This document shows, one piece after another, positions 8,540 to 17,165 of a DNA stretch of 64,000 nucleotides. Position 1 is the first letter of the stretch, and each line of letters begins with the position of its first letter. The stretch lies in NCBI GenBank assembly GCA_964412195.1, contig CAYPNP010000001.1, positions 186,001-250,000 on the forward strand, in the 5' to 3' direction. Under the pieces are notes generated by a model, which saw only the letters and a list, made by a program, of their open reading frames with translations, ran no database searches and had not been told where the DNA came from. The DNA is from CAYPNP01 sp964412195 (lineage in GTDB: Bacteria > Acidobacteriota > JAAYUB01). A program made the position numbers and the translations under genes.

Positions 8540-9085
8540 ATGAAACGATTTGCAACCCGAAGGACCGTCTTGCTCCTCCTGCTGCTCCTGCCGGCCGCCT
8601 TGGCCGTCGCGCCCCTGCGGGCCCAGGAGCCGGAGATGAAGCGTCTGGAATTGCTGGACATGCCCGGCAAGTGGTGGAAGAATCCGCGGGCCGTGGAGGC
8701 GCTGAAACTGACGCCCGAACAGTGCGACCGGATCGATTCCATCTTCCTGGAGCACCGGAAGTCACTGATCGACCTGAAGGCCAGGATGGAAAAACAGCTG
8801 ATCGACTTCCGCGCCCTGGCCGATCAGCCGGACGTGAAGCGGGACGAGGCGCTGAAAATGATCGACCAGATTTCCGCCACCCGCGCGGACATCGCCCGGA
8901 ACACCATCCTGCTGCAACTGGACATCCGCGACCAGCTGTCGCCCGAGCAGCGGAGCGCGCTCAAGAAGATGCGGCGCGAGTTCCGGGATGAACTGCGCCA
9001 GAATCCGCCGCGGCGGCGGATGGAGGGCGGCGAGCGGGGCCAGCGCCAGCGCGGGGACGGACCGCCGCCCCCGCCGGAGGATTGA
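8540..9085 (+). CDS. Periplasmic Spy/CpxP-like heavy-metal-resistance family protein
   Basis: 181 aa from the ATG preceded by GGAGG; the open frame upstream has no ribosome site. A signal peptide covers the first ~30 residues (LLLLLLLPAALAVAPLRAQ). The mature part is helical with two LTPEQ-type motifs (KLTPEQCDRI and QLSPEQRSAL), characteristic of the Spy/CpxP/ZraP fold, and ends in a basic, Pro-rich tail. Known members are periplasmic chaperones or stress sensors. As the third gene of the unit it may tune the anti-sigma factor in response to envelope stress (inference). Confidence 0.78.
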   Translation: MKRFATRRTVLLLLLLLPAALAVAPLRAQEPEMKRLELLDMPGKWWKNPRAVEALKLTPEQCDRIDSIFLEHRKSLIDLKARMEKQLIDFRALADQPDVKRDEALKMIDQISATRADIARNTILLQLDIRDQLSPEQRSALKKMRREFRDELRQNPPRRRMEGGERGQRQRGDGPPPPPED

Positions 9086-9125
9086 AGCCAGGTCCGGGGC
9101 AACCACCCCATCCGCTGACGTTGCA

Positions 9126-9157
9126 GGCCACCCCGTGGGGGGTGGCCTTTTGTTTTT
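9126..9157 (+). terminator. Intrinsic terminator of the second sigma operon
   Basis: Stem GGCCACCCC/GGGGTGGCC with loop GTGG, followed by TTTTGTTTTT. It lies 40 bp after the Spy-like gene. The remaining sequence to 9288 holds no gene that I can support. Confidence 0.9.
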
Positions 9158-9288
9158 CCGGGGGACGCCGCCGGCGGTGAACGGCGACCGGACCGGAGGC
9201 CGGCCCTGTCCCGGGAGAAAGCGGCCGAATTCAAGGCTCCCGTGGGACGGCTGCGGGCGTGGTTTGTTCGGCGAGCTGCTTGCCGGCG

Positions 9289-10608
9289 TCAGTCCGTCCC
9301 GGCGGGACGGACGTCCGGTGTGGGGGAGGGCGGGATGGTCAGCCTCACCCGGCGGATCTGGTGGCCCTTCACCTCTTCCACCTTGAAGCGGTAATGCCCC
9401 CAGGTCATCTCCTCCCGCGCGGCGGGCAGCTTCCCGAGTTCGTTCATGAGGAAGCCGGCCAGGGTGGCGTAGGCGTCGTTCTGCGGCAGCGGATAGGGGA
9501 AAAAGCGGTTGAAATCCCGCACCGAGAGGATCCCGTCCATCACCCAGCTGCCCGGCCCGGCCCGGCGGATGGAGGGCCGTCCCTGTTCCTTCTGGGCCTG
9601 GATTTCGCCGACGATCTCCTCCAGCACGTCCTCCATGGTGATGATGCCCTCGAACTGGCCGAACTCGTCCACCACCACGCCGAAATGGTTGGCGGACTCC
9701 TGGAACTGCCGGAGAATGTCGGCGATCGAAGCCATCTCCGGCACGAAAGTCGGCGGCACCATCACCTCGCGCAGCGGCACGGCGCGGGCCGCCGGGTCGT
9801 CGAGGGTCAGCCGGCGGAAGCAGTCGCGGATTCGGACGATCCCGACGATGTTGTCGGGAGAGCCCTCGTAAACCGGCAGGGAGGAGAACTCGTTGTCCAG
9901 GAACAGCGCCTTCACGTCGGCCAGGGAGGCCTGGCTCTCCACGATCTGAACCCGGTTCCGGGGCAGCATGATGTCCCGCACCGGAATGGAGGGGAACTCG
10001 AAGAGCTTGTGAATCATCTCCCGCGCCTCGGCCGGGAGGGTGCCTTCGGTGTAGTGGGTGAGGATCGATTTCAGCTCCTCGATGGACAGCCGATGGATGT
10101 CCGGTTCCGGCGCCCGCCCCGTCACCAGGCGGATCATCCACCGGCTGACGACCAGGGAGAGCTTCACCAGGGGGTTCAGCACCCAGGTCACCACCCGCAG
10201 GGGGTAGATCACCTTCAGGGCGAACGACTCCGGGTTCCGGGCGGCGATGGACTTGGGCGTGATTTCGCCGAAGACCAGGATCAGGACGGCGACGAGCACG
10301 CTGGCCACGGCCTGGGCCAGCTCGTTGTTCACGCGCAGGATCTCCCGGGTGATCAGGGTGGCGATGAGATAGGAGGTCAATGTGGCCGAGGCGGTGTTGC
10401 ACAGGGTGTTGCCCACCAGGATGGGGGAGAGGATGCGCTCGGGGTGTTCCAGGACATGGCTGAGGAATTCCGCCTTCCGGCCCTTGGTTTCCAGCAGGAA
10501 TCGGATGCGGTACCGGTTCATGGAGAGGAGGGCCGTCTCCGAGAGGGAGAAGAAACAGGAGAATCCGATGGTGATGGCGATGCCGATGCCGAGGAAGAGA
10601 TAGATCAT
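9289..10608 (-). CDS. CNNM/CBS-domain membrane protein (CorC/HlyC, UPF0053 family)
   Basis: 439 aa. An N-terminal CNNM domain has about four hydrophobic segments within residues 1-180, with SLSETALLSMNRYR and VFGEITPKSIAARNPE as family signatures. A pair of CBS domains covers roughly residues 200-340 and a C-terminal CorC/HlyC domain covers the last ~85 residues. The family is linked to magnesium/cobalt efflux. It lies 17 bp downstream of carD on the same strand, so the two are probably co-transcribed. A short palindrome (GTCCGTCCC/GGGACGGAC) overlaps the last codons. Confidence 0.9.
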   Translation of the reverse strand: MIYLFLGIGIAITIGFSCFFSLSETALLSMNRYRIRFLLETKGRKAEFLSHVLEHPERILSPILVGNTLCNTASATLTSYLIATLITREILRVNNELAQAVASVLVAVLILVFGEITPKSIAARNPESFALKVIYPLRVVTWVLNPLVKLSLVVSRWMIRLVTGRAPEPDIHRLSIEELKSILTHYTEGTLPAEAREMIHKLFEFPSIPVRDIMLPRNRVQIVESQASLADVKALFLDNEFSSLPVYEGSPDNIVGIVRIRDCFRRLTLDDPAARAVPLREVMVPPTFVPEMASIADILRQFQESANHFGVVVDEFGQFEGIITMEDVLEEIVGEIQAQKEQGRPSIRRAGPGSWVMDGILSVRDFNRFFPYPLPQNDAYATLAGFLMNELGKLPAAREEMTWGHYRFKVEEVKGHQIRRVRLTIPPSPTPDVRPAGTD

Positions 10609-10624
10609 GCGGTGGGGGGGCGGG

Positions 10625-11143
10625 TCACGCGGTGCCGCTGAACGGTCCGATGGCCTTGAGGAGGGCCTGGTCGATCTTCTGCTCCACCAGGTCGCCCGGG
10701 GTGTTTTCGGCGGCGGCGATTTCGCTCACCAGCAGCATCCGGGCGCGGTCATACATCTTTTTCTCCCGGAAGGAGAGGGTTTTGCGGCTGTTGATGCTCG
10801 CCAGGACCTTGAGCACGTCGGCCACGTCGCTGATCCGGCCGGTCTTCATCTTCTCGGTATTTTCCTTGAAGCGGCTTTTCCACTCCTTGCAGGCGGCCAT
10901 CAGCTCCGGATTCGCGCACTGCAGCGAGTGCATCAGGCCGCGGACCTCCTTCCGGTCGATGATCCGCCGCAGCCCGATGGTCTGCGTGTTCTGGACGGGG
11001 ATCAGGACGGTCGAATTGTTCTCCTGGAGGTGCAGCTGGTAGAACTCCATCCGCTGGCCGCAGATGTCCTGGGTCTTGATCTGCTCGATCACCCCCAAGC
11101 CGTGGTTGGGGTAAACCACCTTGTCGCCGATCTTGAATTGCAT
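10625..11143 (-). CDS. carD: CarD-family transcriptional regulator
   Basis: 172 aa. The N-terminal RNA-polymerase-interaction (Tudor-like) domain begins MQFKIGDKVVYPNHGLG, followed by a helical DNA-binding domain. CarD proteins bind the RNA polymerase beta subunit and stabilise open complexes. The start at 11143 has GAGGAG 9 nt upstream. An in-frame ATG at 11173 lies inside the -10 box of a near-consensus promoter and can be excluded for that transcript. The gene diverges from the RNase E/G gene. Confidence 0.92.
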   Translation of the reverse strand: MQFKIGDKVVYPNHGLGVIEQIKTQDICGQRMEFYQLHLQENNSTVLIPVQNTQTIGLRRIIDRKEVRGLMHSLQCANPELMAACKEWKSRFKENTEKMKTGRISDVADVLKVLASINSRKTLSFREKKMYDRARMLLVSEIAAAENTPGDLVEQKIDQALLKAIGPFSGTA

Positions 11144-11172
11144 GACGGGGTGCTCCTCGTAATCCGAATCCA

Positions 11173-11201
11173 AGTATACAACAATGTCAAGGACATGTCA
11201 A
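11173..11201 (-). promoter_or_regulatory. Near-consensus sigma-70 promoter of carD
   Basis: TTGACA (11201-11196) and TATACT (11178-11173) on the minus strand with a 17-nt spacer. A predicted start near 11166 gives a ~23-nt leader before the CarD start codon, settling the choice of start. Confidence 0.85.
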
Positions 11202-11221
11202 ATTGACCCATTATTGCAGTT

Positions 11222-11249
11222 TTGCATCTCCACCGAGCTGTGGTATCAT
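11222..11249 (+). promoter_or_regulatory. Candidate promoter for the RNase E/G gene
   Basis: TTGCAT (11222-11227) and TATCAT (11244-11249) with a 16-nt spacer on the plus strand. This would give a ~130-nt leader before the start at 11388. Long leaders are common for autoregulated RNase E genes, but no structure was established here. Confidence 0.5.
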
Positions 11250-11387
11250 AACAATCTGGTCTGGAATACAGACACCCGGACGCATGGGAATTCTGGCCTG
11301 TCCGGGCACGTGAGGATATACCGCCTGCTCGCCAGGCGAAAACCCGCCGGATTCCCGCCCGTTCCAGTTTCACAATTGAGGTGTTTC

Positions 11388-13571
11388 ATGAACCGAGAGA
11401 TGATGGTGCACGTCACCCCGTTTGAAGTGCATGTGGCCATCCTGGAGAACGACGAGCTGGTGGAGTACTACGTCGAGCGGAAGAAGGACCGCGGGATCGT
11501 CGGCAACATCTACAAGGGCAAGGTGGGCAAGGTCTTGCCGGGCATGCAGTCGGCCTTTGTCGACATCGGCATCGAGAAGAACGCCTTCCTCTACGTGACC
11601 GATTTCTTCGAAGAGCATGCGGAGCTGAAGGAGACCCTCGAGGTTGTGGACGAGGGCGGCCGGCCGATCAAGCCGTCGGGCAAGCCCGCCCTCCCGCCGC
11701 CGGAACCGCCCGAGGTCGAACCGGCCGAATCGGCTGCCGCGGAAGGCGAGGCGCCGGAACCGGAACCGGCCGCCCCGGGTTTCGGGCCATCGGGAGAATC
11801 CGCCCCGTCCGCCGAGGCGCCTGGCGCCGAGGAAACCGGAGTCGAGGCGCCCGTCGAACCCAAAAAGGCCCGCCGCAGCCGGCGTGGAGGGAAGCGGACC
11901 CGCCGGCGCCGCGAAGCCGCCGAGGCCGCGGAAACCACCGGCGCGCCCGAAACCGCGGAAACCGCCGGCCCCGCCGAGGCCGCGGAAGCCGGGCGGGTCG
12001 AGCCGGCCCCCGAGGCCGGCGAGGCTGCCGGGCCGTCCGGGCCGGTGCTCCCGCCCGCGGTGAGTTACGACTTTCTGCCTCCGGCCGAGGCGGTCCAGCC
12101 GGAAACGGCGCCAGCGCAACCGGCCGAGGCGTCCCAGCCGGAACCCCCGCCGCCCTCTCCTGCCGAGACTCCCTGGCCGGAGCCGCCGGCCCCGCCATCC
12201 GAACCCGAGCGGGAAGAGCGGAAATCCGATGACGAACCGTTCAGCGCCGGCTTCTACTTCCGGCCGGACGAGCCGGAATTCTCGGCCGAGCGCTCCGGCC
12301 ACGGCCGTCGAGGGGGAAGCCGCCGCCACCGGAAGGGATACACGACGGCGGCCGAGTCCGATCCTGGCAACATCGCCTCCATGCTCAAGAACAACCAGGA
12401 GATCATTGTCCAGGTGATGAAGGAGCCCATGGCCCTCAAGAGCGCCCGCATCACCTCCCACATCTCCATCCCGGGCCGCATGCTGGTGTACCTGCCGACC
12501 GTCAACCACATCGGCGTGTCCCGGAAAATCCGCACCGATCAGGAACGCAAGCGCCTGCGGACCATCCTGCACACCCACCGCAAAGACCGCACCGGAGGCT
12601 TCATCGTCCGCACCGCCAGCGAGGGCTGCGCCGAAGCCGACCTCGTGCAGGACATGGAGTACGCCTTCAAGACCTGGCAGGACATTCAAAAGCGCAGCGC
12701 CGAGGAGAAAGCGCCCTGCGTCCTGCTGGAGGAGCTGGACCTGGTGGAGCGGATGCTGCGGGACAAGCTGGACGAGAGCTTTCAGAACATCTGGGTGGAC
12801 GACGAAGCCGAGTTCGCTACCATCGTCTCCTTCGTCGACCGCTTCATGCCCAAGCTCCTGCCGCGGGTCAAGCTGTACAACAAGGACGTGGACATCTTCG
12901 AGTTCTTCAACCTGACGCCCGAGATCCAGAAGGCGACCCGCCAGAAGGTGTGGCTGAAGTCCGGCGGCTTCATCGTCATCAACCACACCGAGGCGCTCAT
13001 CGCCATCGATGTGAACACCGGCAAGTATGTCGGCAAGGGGAGCAACTTCGAGGAGACCATCACCAAGGTCAACAGCGACGCCGCCAAGGAGGTCGCCCGG
13101 CAGATCCGCCTGCGCAACCTGGGCGGGATCATCGTCATCGACTTCATCGACATGCAGGACAAGAAGGGCAAGCGCCAGGTCATGGACCTGTTCCAGCAGG
13201 AACTGCGCCGGGACAAGGCCCCGTCCAAAATCCTCACCTTCAATGAGTTCGGCCTGGTGATCCTGACCCGCAAGCGCACCGCCAGCGCCCTGGAGAAGAA
13301 CCTGTCCGAAACCTGCGTCGCCTGCGGCGGCTCCGGATTCACCCGCTCGGCCTCGACGGTGTGCTACGAGATCTACTCCACGGTCAACCGGATGCGCTCC
13401 AGCCTGGCCGGGCGGACGCTGACGGTCCGGGCCCACCCCGAGGTGATCCGCGCCCTCAAGGGAGAGGAAAAAGAGGTGGTGGACGCCCTGCAGGGCCACT
13501 TCGGCCTGGTGGTCGCGCTGGTGCCCGACCCGATGCTGCCGGTGCAGACTTTCGACATTCTGAGTGAGTAG
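11388..13571 (+). CDS. rng: Ribonuclease E/G family endoribonuclease with large insertion in the S1 domain
   Basis: 727 aa. The core starts like RNase G (VGNIYKGKVGKVLPGMQSAF), an S1 RNA-binding domain. The catalytic DNase-I-like region carries the metal-binding aspartates in AIDVNTGKYVG and IVIDFIDM, and the zinc-link motif is CVACGGSGF. It would cleave single-stranded A/U-rich RNA in mRNA decay and rRNA maturation. About residues 90-326 are a Pro/Ala/Glu-rich insertion with a basic patch (KKARRSRRGGKRTRRRR) that splits the S1 domain; the core resumes at residue ~327. The ATG with a GAGGT box is preferred over an upstream open frame. Confidence 0.93.
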   Translation: MNREMMVHVTPFEVHVAILENDELVEYYVERKKDRGIVGNIYKGKVGKVLPGMQSAFVDIGIEKNAFLYVTDFFEEHAELKETLEVVDEGGRPIKPSGKPALPPPEPPEVEPAESAAAEGEAPEPEPAAPGFGPSGESAPSAEAPGAEETGVEAPVEPKKARRSRRGGKRTRRRREAAEAAETTGAPETAETAGPAEAAEAGRVEPAPEAGEAAGPSGPVLPPAVSYDFLPPAEAVQPETAPAQPAEASQPEPPPPSPAETPWPEPPAPPSEPEREERKSDDEPFSAGFYFRPDEPEFSAERSGHGRRGGSRRHRKGYTTAAESDPGNIASMLKNNQEIIVQVMKEPMALKSARITSHISIPGRMLVYLPTVNHIGVSRKIRTDQERKRLRTILHTHRKDRTGGFIVRTASEGCAEADLVQDMEYAFKTWQDIQKRSAEEKAPCVLLEELDLVERMLRDKLDESFQNIWVDDEAEFATIVSFVDRFMPKLLPRVKLYNKDVDIFEFFNLTPEIQKATRQKVWLKSGGFIVINHTEALIAIDVNTGKYVGKGSNFEETITKVNSDAAKEVARQIRLRNLGGIIVIDFIDMQDKKGKRQVMDLFQQELRRDKAPSKILTFNEFGLVILTRKRTASALEKNLSETCVACGGSGFTRSASTVCYEIYSTVNRMRSSLAGRTLTVRAHPEVIRALKGEEKEVVDALQGHFGLVVALVPDPMLPVQTFDILSE

Positions 13572-13640
13572 ACCGGGCCTCGATGGAATGGCGAAGCCGA
13601 CCGGTGACCGACGACCGGTGACCGGAGCCAGAGAGTTACT

Positions 13641-14168
13641 TCAAGTCTCCGCCGGGCCGTGGGCGCCACGATAATTGCGGGCGTAGCGGATGTAATTGTC
13701 GGCCGACTCGTGCAGCCCGGCGACCTCGGCATCGGTGAGCGGCCGGACGATCCGGGCGGGCACGCCCACCACCAGCACCCGGGATGGCACCTTCATTCCC
13801 TCCGGCACCAAACAGCCGGCGCCCACGAGGCTTTCCGGGCCGACGTCGGCGCCGTCCATGATCGTCGCGTCCATGCCCACCAGGACGTGACGGCGGATGG
13901 TGCAGCCGTGCAGGGTGACGCTGTGCCCGATGGTGATGCGGTCTTCCAGCACCAGCGGGTGGGTGTCGTGGGTGACGTGCAGGATGCTGCCATCCTGGAT
14001 GTTGGTGGCCGCGCCGATGCGGATGAGGTTCACGTCACCGCGCACCACCGCGCCGAACCAGACGCTGGACTCGGGGCCGATCTCCACGTCGCCGATCACG
14101 ACCGCCCCGGGGGCGATGAAGGCGGTGGGGTGGATGACGGGCCGCCGTCCGAGGTAATCCAAAATCAT
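13641..14168 (-). CDS. Gamma-class carbonic anhydrase-like hexapeptide-repeat protein
   Basis: 175 aa built of left-handed beta-helix hexapeptide repeats (AVVIGDVEIGPESSVWFGAV and following). Family histidines are visible in ILHVTHDTHPL and ITIGHSVTLHGCTI, matching the metal-site pattern of gamma carbonic anhydrase/YrdA proteins. Function is probably CO2 hydration or a related role; many YrdA-type members have unproven activity. The start ATGATTTTGG has GGAGGG 8-9 nt upstream. Its 5' end lies 37 bp from a divergent small gene. Confidence 0.88.
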   Translation of the reverse strand: MILDYLGRRPVIHPTAFIAPGAVVIGDVEIGPESSVWFGAVVRGDVNLIRIGAATNIQDGSILHVTHDTHPLVLEDRITIGHSVTLHGCTIRRHVLVGMDATIMDGADVGPESLVGAGCLVPEGMKVPSRVLVVGVPARIVRPLTDAEVAGLHESADNYIRYARNYRGAHGPAET

Positions 14169-14195
14169 TGCGTGCCCTCCGGGCTCTGATATAAT
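14168..14195 (+). promoter_or_regulatory. Extended -10 promoter of the small gene at 14205
   Basis: TTGCGT (14168-14173), 16-nt spacer, then TATAAT (14190-14195) preceded by TG one base away (extended -10). The ATG at 14205 falls only 9 nt after the -10 box, so the transcript would be leaderless or nearly so. Confidence 0.65.
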
Positions 14196-14204
14196 GGGCG
14201 CACC

Positions 14205-14474
14205 ATGGGCCAAGAGCGGATTTTACCATCCACCTACGGTGAATTGGAGGCGGAAATCGGGGACCGGATCTCCGCCTTCGACGTCCTGTTCCAGGACTCC
14301 ATCCGGTACTACGACTCGCTGTTGGGCGCCGAGGCCCGCTCCAGCCCGGGCGTGGAGCAGCATTTCTTGGAACGGTTCAAGGTCCTGCTGGCCCAGGAAG
14401 GCTTCCCGCCGCCGCCGAACCTCCGCGAAACCCTCATTAAGCTGAGCTACGGATACATCATGAAGCACCGCTGA
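14205..14474 (+). CDS. Small hypothetical protein
   Basis: 89 aa, acidic and helical, with no membrane segment or cysteine cluster. I do not recognise the family. Support for being real: a strong extended -10 promoter immediately upstream, codon use like its neighbours, and a start that coincides with the predicted transcript start. No Shine-Dalgarno site is present, as expected for a leaderless message. The 200 bp after it (14475-14673) show no gene. Confidence 0.6.
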   Translation: MGQERILPSTYGELEAEIGDRISAFDVLFQDSIRYYDSLLGAEARSSPGVEQHFLERFKVLLAQEGFPPPPNLRETLIKLSYGYIMKHR

Positions 14475-14673
14475 GCCCCGGCAGGCGATCACCGATCCGG
14501 CCATTGTCGATGGATCATGAACACAGGGGCCGTTCCCCAAAGACCGATCGTTATCGTCGATCGGAATCGTAAACCCAAGAAGTAATTCCACGCAGGGGCG
14601 CAGAATCCGCCACGACGAGTCCTGTTGGGCGTGGATGGGATTTGTGGAGACAACGGCGGTACAGATCCCGGCT

Positions 14674-16254
14674 CTAAGGGGCCAGCGGGCCGGTCGGGAT
14701 CTCTTCCGGCGCCGCCGCGCCCGGCCGGGCGGGGAAGCGGATGGTGAACGAACTCCCCTCGCCGGTGGCGCTCTCCACCTGGATGGTGCCGCCGTGGGCG
14801 TCCACGACGTACTTGACCAGGCTGAGGCCGATGCCGCTGCCGCGCACCCGGCGCACGGCGATGTTGTCGCTGCGGTAGAACTTCTCAAACACCCGGGGGA
14901 TCTCCTCCGGCAGCATGCCGATGCCGTTGTCCTGCACCTGCAGGCAGACGGACGAATTTTCAGCGAAGATCCGGATCCGGATCTTCTTGCCCTTTTCCGG
15001 GCTGTACTTGATGCCGTTGTCCAACAGGTTCAGCAGCACCAGGGCGATGGCGTTGCGGTCGCCGCGGATCGGTGGCAGACCGGGCTGGATGTCCAGGGTC
15101 AGTTCCACCCGCTCCTTCTTCATCCGGTAGTCGAACGCCTCCAGGTGCTTGCGCACGACCCGGTCCAAGGGAAGCTCCTCGAAGTGGAACTTTTGCAGTC
15201 CTTTCTCCAGGTTGGAAAAGTCGAGGACGTTGCTGACCAGGTGGGTCATCCGCTCGGTCTCGGCGAAGATGACCTCGAGGTACTCCTGGCGGGTTCGTTC
15301 GTCCTGGCTGCGGCCCATGAGCAAGATTTCCGAGAACATCTTGATCAAGGCCAGGGGCGTCTTCAACTCGTGGGAGACGTTCCGGATGAACTCCTCCTTC
15401 TGCCGCGTCAGCCTGATTTCCTCCCGCCGGCTCATGTAGACCAGGAACCAGGCCGACAGGAGCAGCAGCAGATCGACGACCACCAGGAAGATGTTGAGCA
15501 GACGGCGGTTGCGGGCTTCCTGCTCGATGGCGTCGGCGTTGCGAGGCACCAGCTGGAACAGCCATTTGTAGAAAGTGTTGGGGAAGCGTTGTTCGACGAA
15601 GTACTTCACCGTGGTCTGGACCGGCGTGCCGTAGATCAGGTTGTTGTCGTAATCCCGGATGCAGACGTAGTTGGCGGGTTCCAGTTCGCGGGTGAAGGGT
15701 GCGAAGATGAGGTCGAGATCCGCCAGCTGGTACTCCATCAACAACAGGTAACTGTGCGTGTCCTCGGGCAGGTTGAATGGCAGCAGGGTAAAGAGATGAT
15801 ATTGCCCGTCGATGGCCGTGTGAAGGTGGTGGAGGCTGAGGGGGGGCATCTGGTCGAGTTTGGACTCCTCCGCCAGGCGGCGCTTGAAGAACCGGACCAG
15901 GTTCTTGTCCGGCGTGTCGGGGTACAGCACGCTCCCGTCCTTGGCGCCCAGCAGGTAGATCTGCCTGACCAGCTTGCTGTTGCCTGCCACCGGGAACTGG
16001 AGGCGCGTGAGCAACTCATCGCGTGTCGTGGAGCTGGTGTAGGCGTAGAGGGTCTGGTCCTGCTGAGCGATGAGGAGTTCGATGCGGTTCAGGGTCTGGC
16101 GCACGAGGCTGAGGTTGCTCTCCACGAGGGAGATCTCCAGCACGCTGCCCTTCTCCGCGACATACCGGAGCGTGAGGATCCCGATGGTGATGGTGGAGAA
16201 CAGGACGATGCCCGTGGCGATGGTGAACATCTTGAAATGGAAGAATTGGCGCAT
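14674..16254 (-). CDS. Membrane sensor histidine kinase
   Basis: 526 aa. TM1 at about residues 9-29, an extracytoplasmic sensor of ~220 residues, TM2 at about 252-275, then the kinase core directly. The phospho-acceptor is H295 in SHELKTPL. Later come the N box (LLNLLDNGIKYS), G1 (VQDNGIGM), F box (FEKFYR) and G2 (GSGIGLSLVKYV). No HAMP or PAS domain is obvious. No response regulator is adjacent, so it is an orphan here. It lies 27 bp downstream of the helical-repeat gene on the same strand. Confidence 0.92.
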   Translation of the reverse strand: MRQFFHFKMFTIATGIVLFSTITIGILTLRYVAEKGSVLEISLVESNLSLVRQTLNRIELLIAQQDQTLYAYTSSTTRDELLTRLQFPVAGNSKLVRQIYLLGAKDGSVLYPDTPDKNLVRFFKRRLAEESKLDQMPPLSLHHLHTAIDGQYHLFTLLPFNLPEDTHSYLLLMEYQLADLDLIFAPFTRELEPANYVCIRDYDNNLIYGTPVQTTVKYFVEQRFPNTFYKWLFQLVPRNADAIEQEARNRRLLNIFLVVVDLLLLLSAWFLVYMSRREEIRLTRQKEEFIRNVSHELKTPLALIKMFSEILLMGRSQDERTRQEYLEVIFAETERMTHLVSNVLDFSNLEKGLQKFHFEELPLDRVVRKHLEAFDYRMKKERVELTLDIQPGLPPIRGDRNAIALVLLNLLDNGIKYSPEKGKKIRIRIFAENSSVCLQVQDNGIGMLPEEIPRVFEKFYRSDNIAVRRVRGSGIGLSLVKYVVDAHGGTIQVESATGEGSSFTIRFPARPGAAAPEEIPTGPLAP

Positions 16255-16281
16255 GGCGGATCCTCCCGGCGGGCCCGGGGT

Positions 16282-17082
16282 TCAGCTTTCCCGGCCGCGC
16301 TTGGCGAGGAGGTCCTGGGCGGCCTGCTGAATTTCCGGCAGCAGGGTGGAGTCGGCCGCGACTTCCCGGAGGTCTTGCACGCGCATCGCCGGGAGCAGCC
16401 GCAGGGCGATGGGGGGCGGCGTGTAGTGGTTGCGGACGAGGGCGACCTTCACGTCATACTGAACGCTCCAGCGCGGCGACTGGAAGATCTCGGCCAGGAC
16501 GGCCGGCTTGTTCGGCCGCCGCGCGGTGATGCGGACGACCATCGGCAGGGTCAGGCGTGGGTTGAGCAGGAGTTTCCGCACGACGACGGGGTCGGGATCG
16601 AAGAGCAGGTGCTCCAGGGTGTCGGGATCGGGCGACATGGCCAGGGAACGCCTCTGGCCGAGGGTTAATTCATTGGCCAACTGGTCAGGATCAGGGAAGT
16701 AGTCTGTTTTCAATCCGGCCTTCGGCCGGGGCTTGCGGAGGAAGTGAACCACCTCCTCGTAGCCCTTGCGCCGCGCGTACCGGTAGACATCGCTGAAGAA
16801 CGGCCTTCCGCTGCGCTGGATCAGCGGATCGAGGTCGGTGACGGCGTCGAGCACTTCCTGGAAGGCCGTCCGGCCCATCTGGGCGTTGCGGAGGATGAAA
16901 TAGAGCGCCTCGGCCAGGGCGGCGGGCGACAGGTCGGCCATCTTGTCCAGCAGCATGCGCCGCCGCATGCCCAGGTCCTGGACCCGCGTGACGTGGTCCA
17001 CCCATTGCTGGACGGTTTCGTAGAATTCCTTCAGTTCCACCGGACGGCCTTGTAGGCTGGGGATTTCAAACGGCTTAAGCAT
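16282..17082 (-). CDS. Hypothetical helical-repeat (HEAT/LRV-like) protein
   Basis: 266 aa, soluble, Leu/Arg-rich, with repeated helical units of the type DPDTLEHLLFDPDPVVVRKL and NPRLTLPMVVRI in the second half, resembling leucine-rich-variant or HEAT repeats. I cannot assign a function. Start chosen at ATG 17082 (MLKPFEIP); a frame extension to 17136 would overlap the promoter area of the divergent bshC gene. It precedes the sensor kinase on the same strand by 27 bp and may be co-expressed with it. Confidence 0.7.
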   Translation of the reverse strand: MLKPFEIPSLQGRPVELKEFYETVQQWVDHVTRVQDLGMRRRMLLDKMADLSPAALAEALYFILRNAQMGRTAFQEVLDAVTDLDPLIQRSGRPFFSDVYRYARRKGYEEVVHFLRKPRPKAGLKTDYFPDPDQLANELTLGQRRSLAMSPDPDTLEHLLFDPDPVVVRKLLLNPRLTLPMVVRITARRPNKPAVLAEIFQSPRWSVQYDVKVALVRNHYTPPPIALRLLPAMRVQDLREVAADSTLLPEIQQAAQDLLAKRGRES

Positions 17083-17165
17083 ATCCGAAGAGTATGGTAG
17101 AATCAAGCCGCATTTCGCGGGGCGACCGGCGGCCAAGCCGGGACGGAATCATCAAGGAGCAAGCG

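Noticed and set aside
13598..13628. Direct repeat GACCGGTGACCG after the RNase E/G gene as a terminator
   Set aside because: No T tract follows and the repeats do not form a convincing hairpin; left as an unassigned short repeat.
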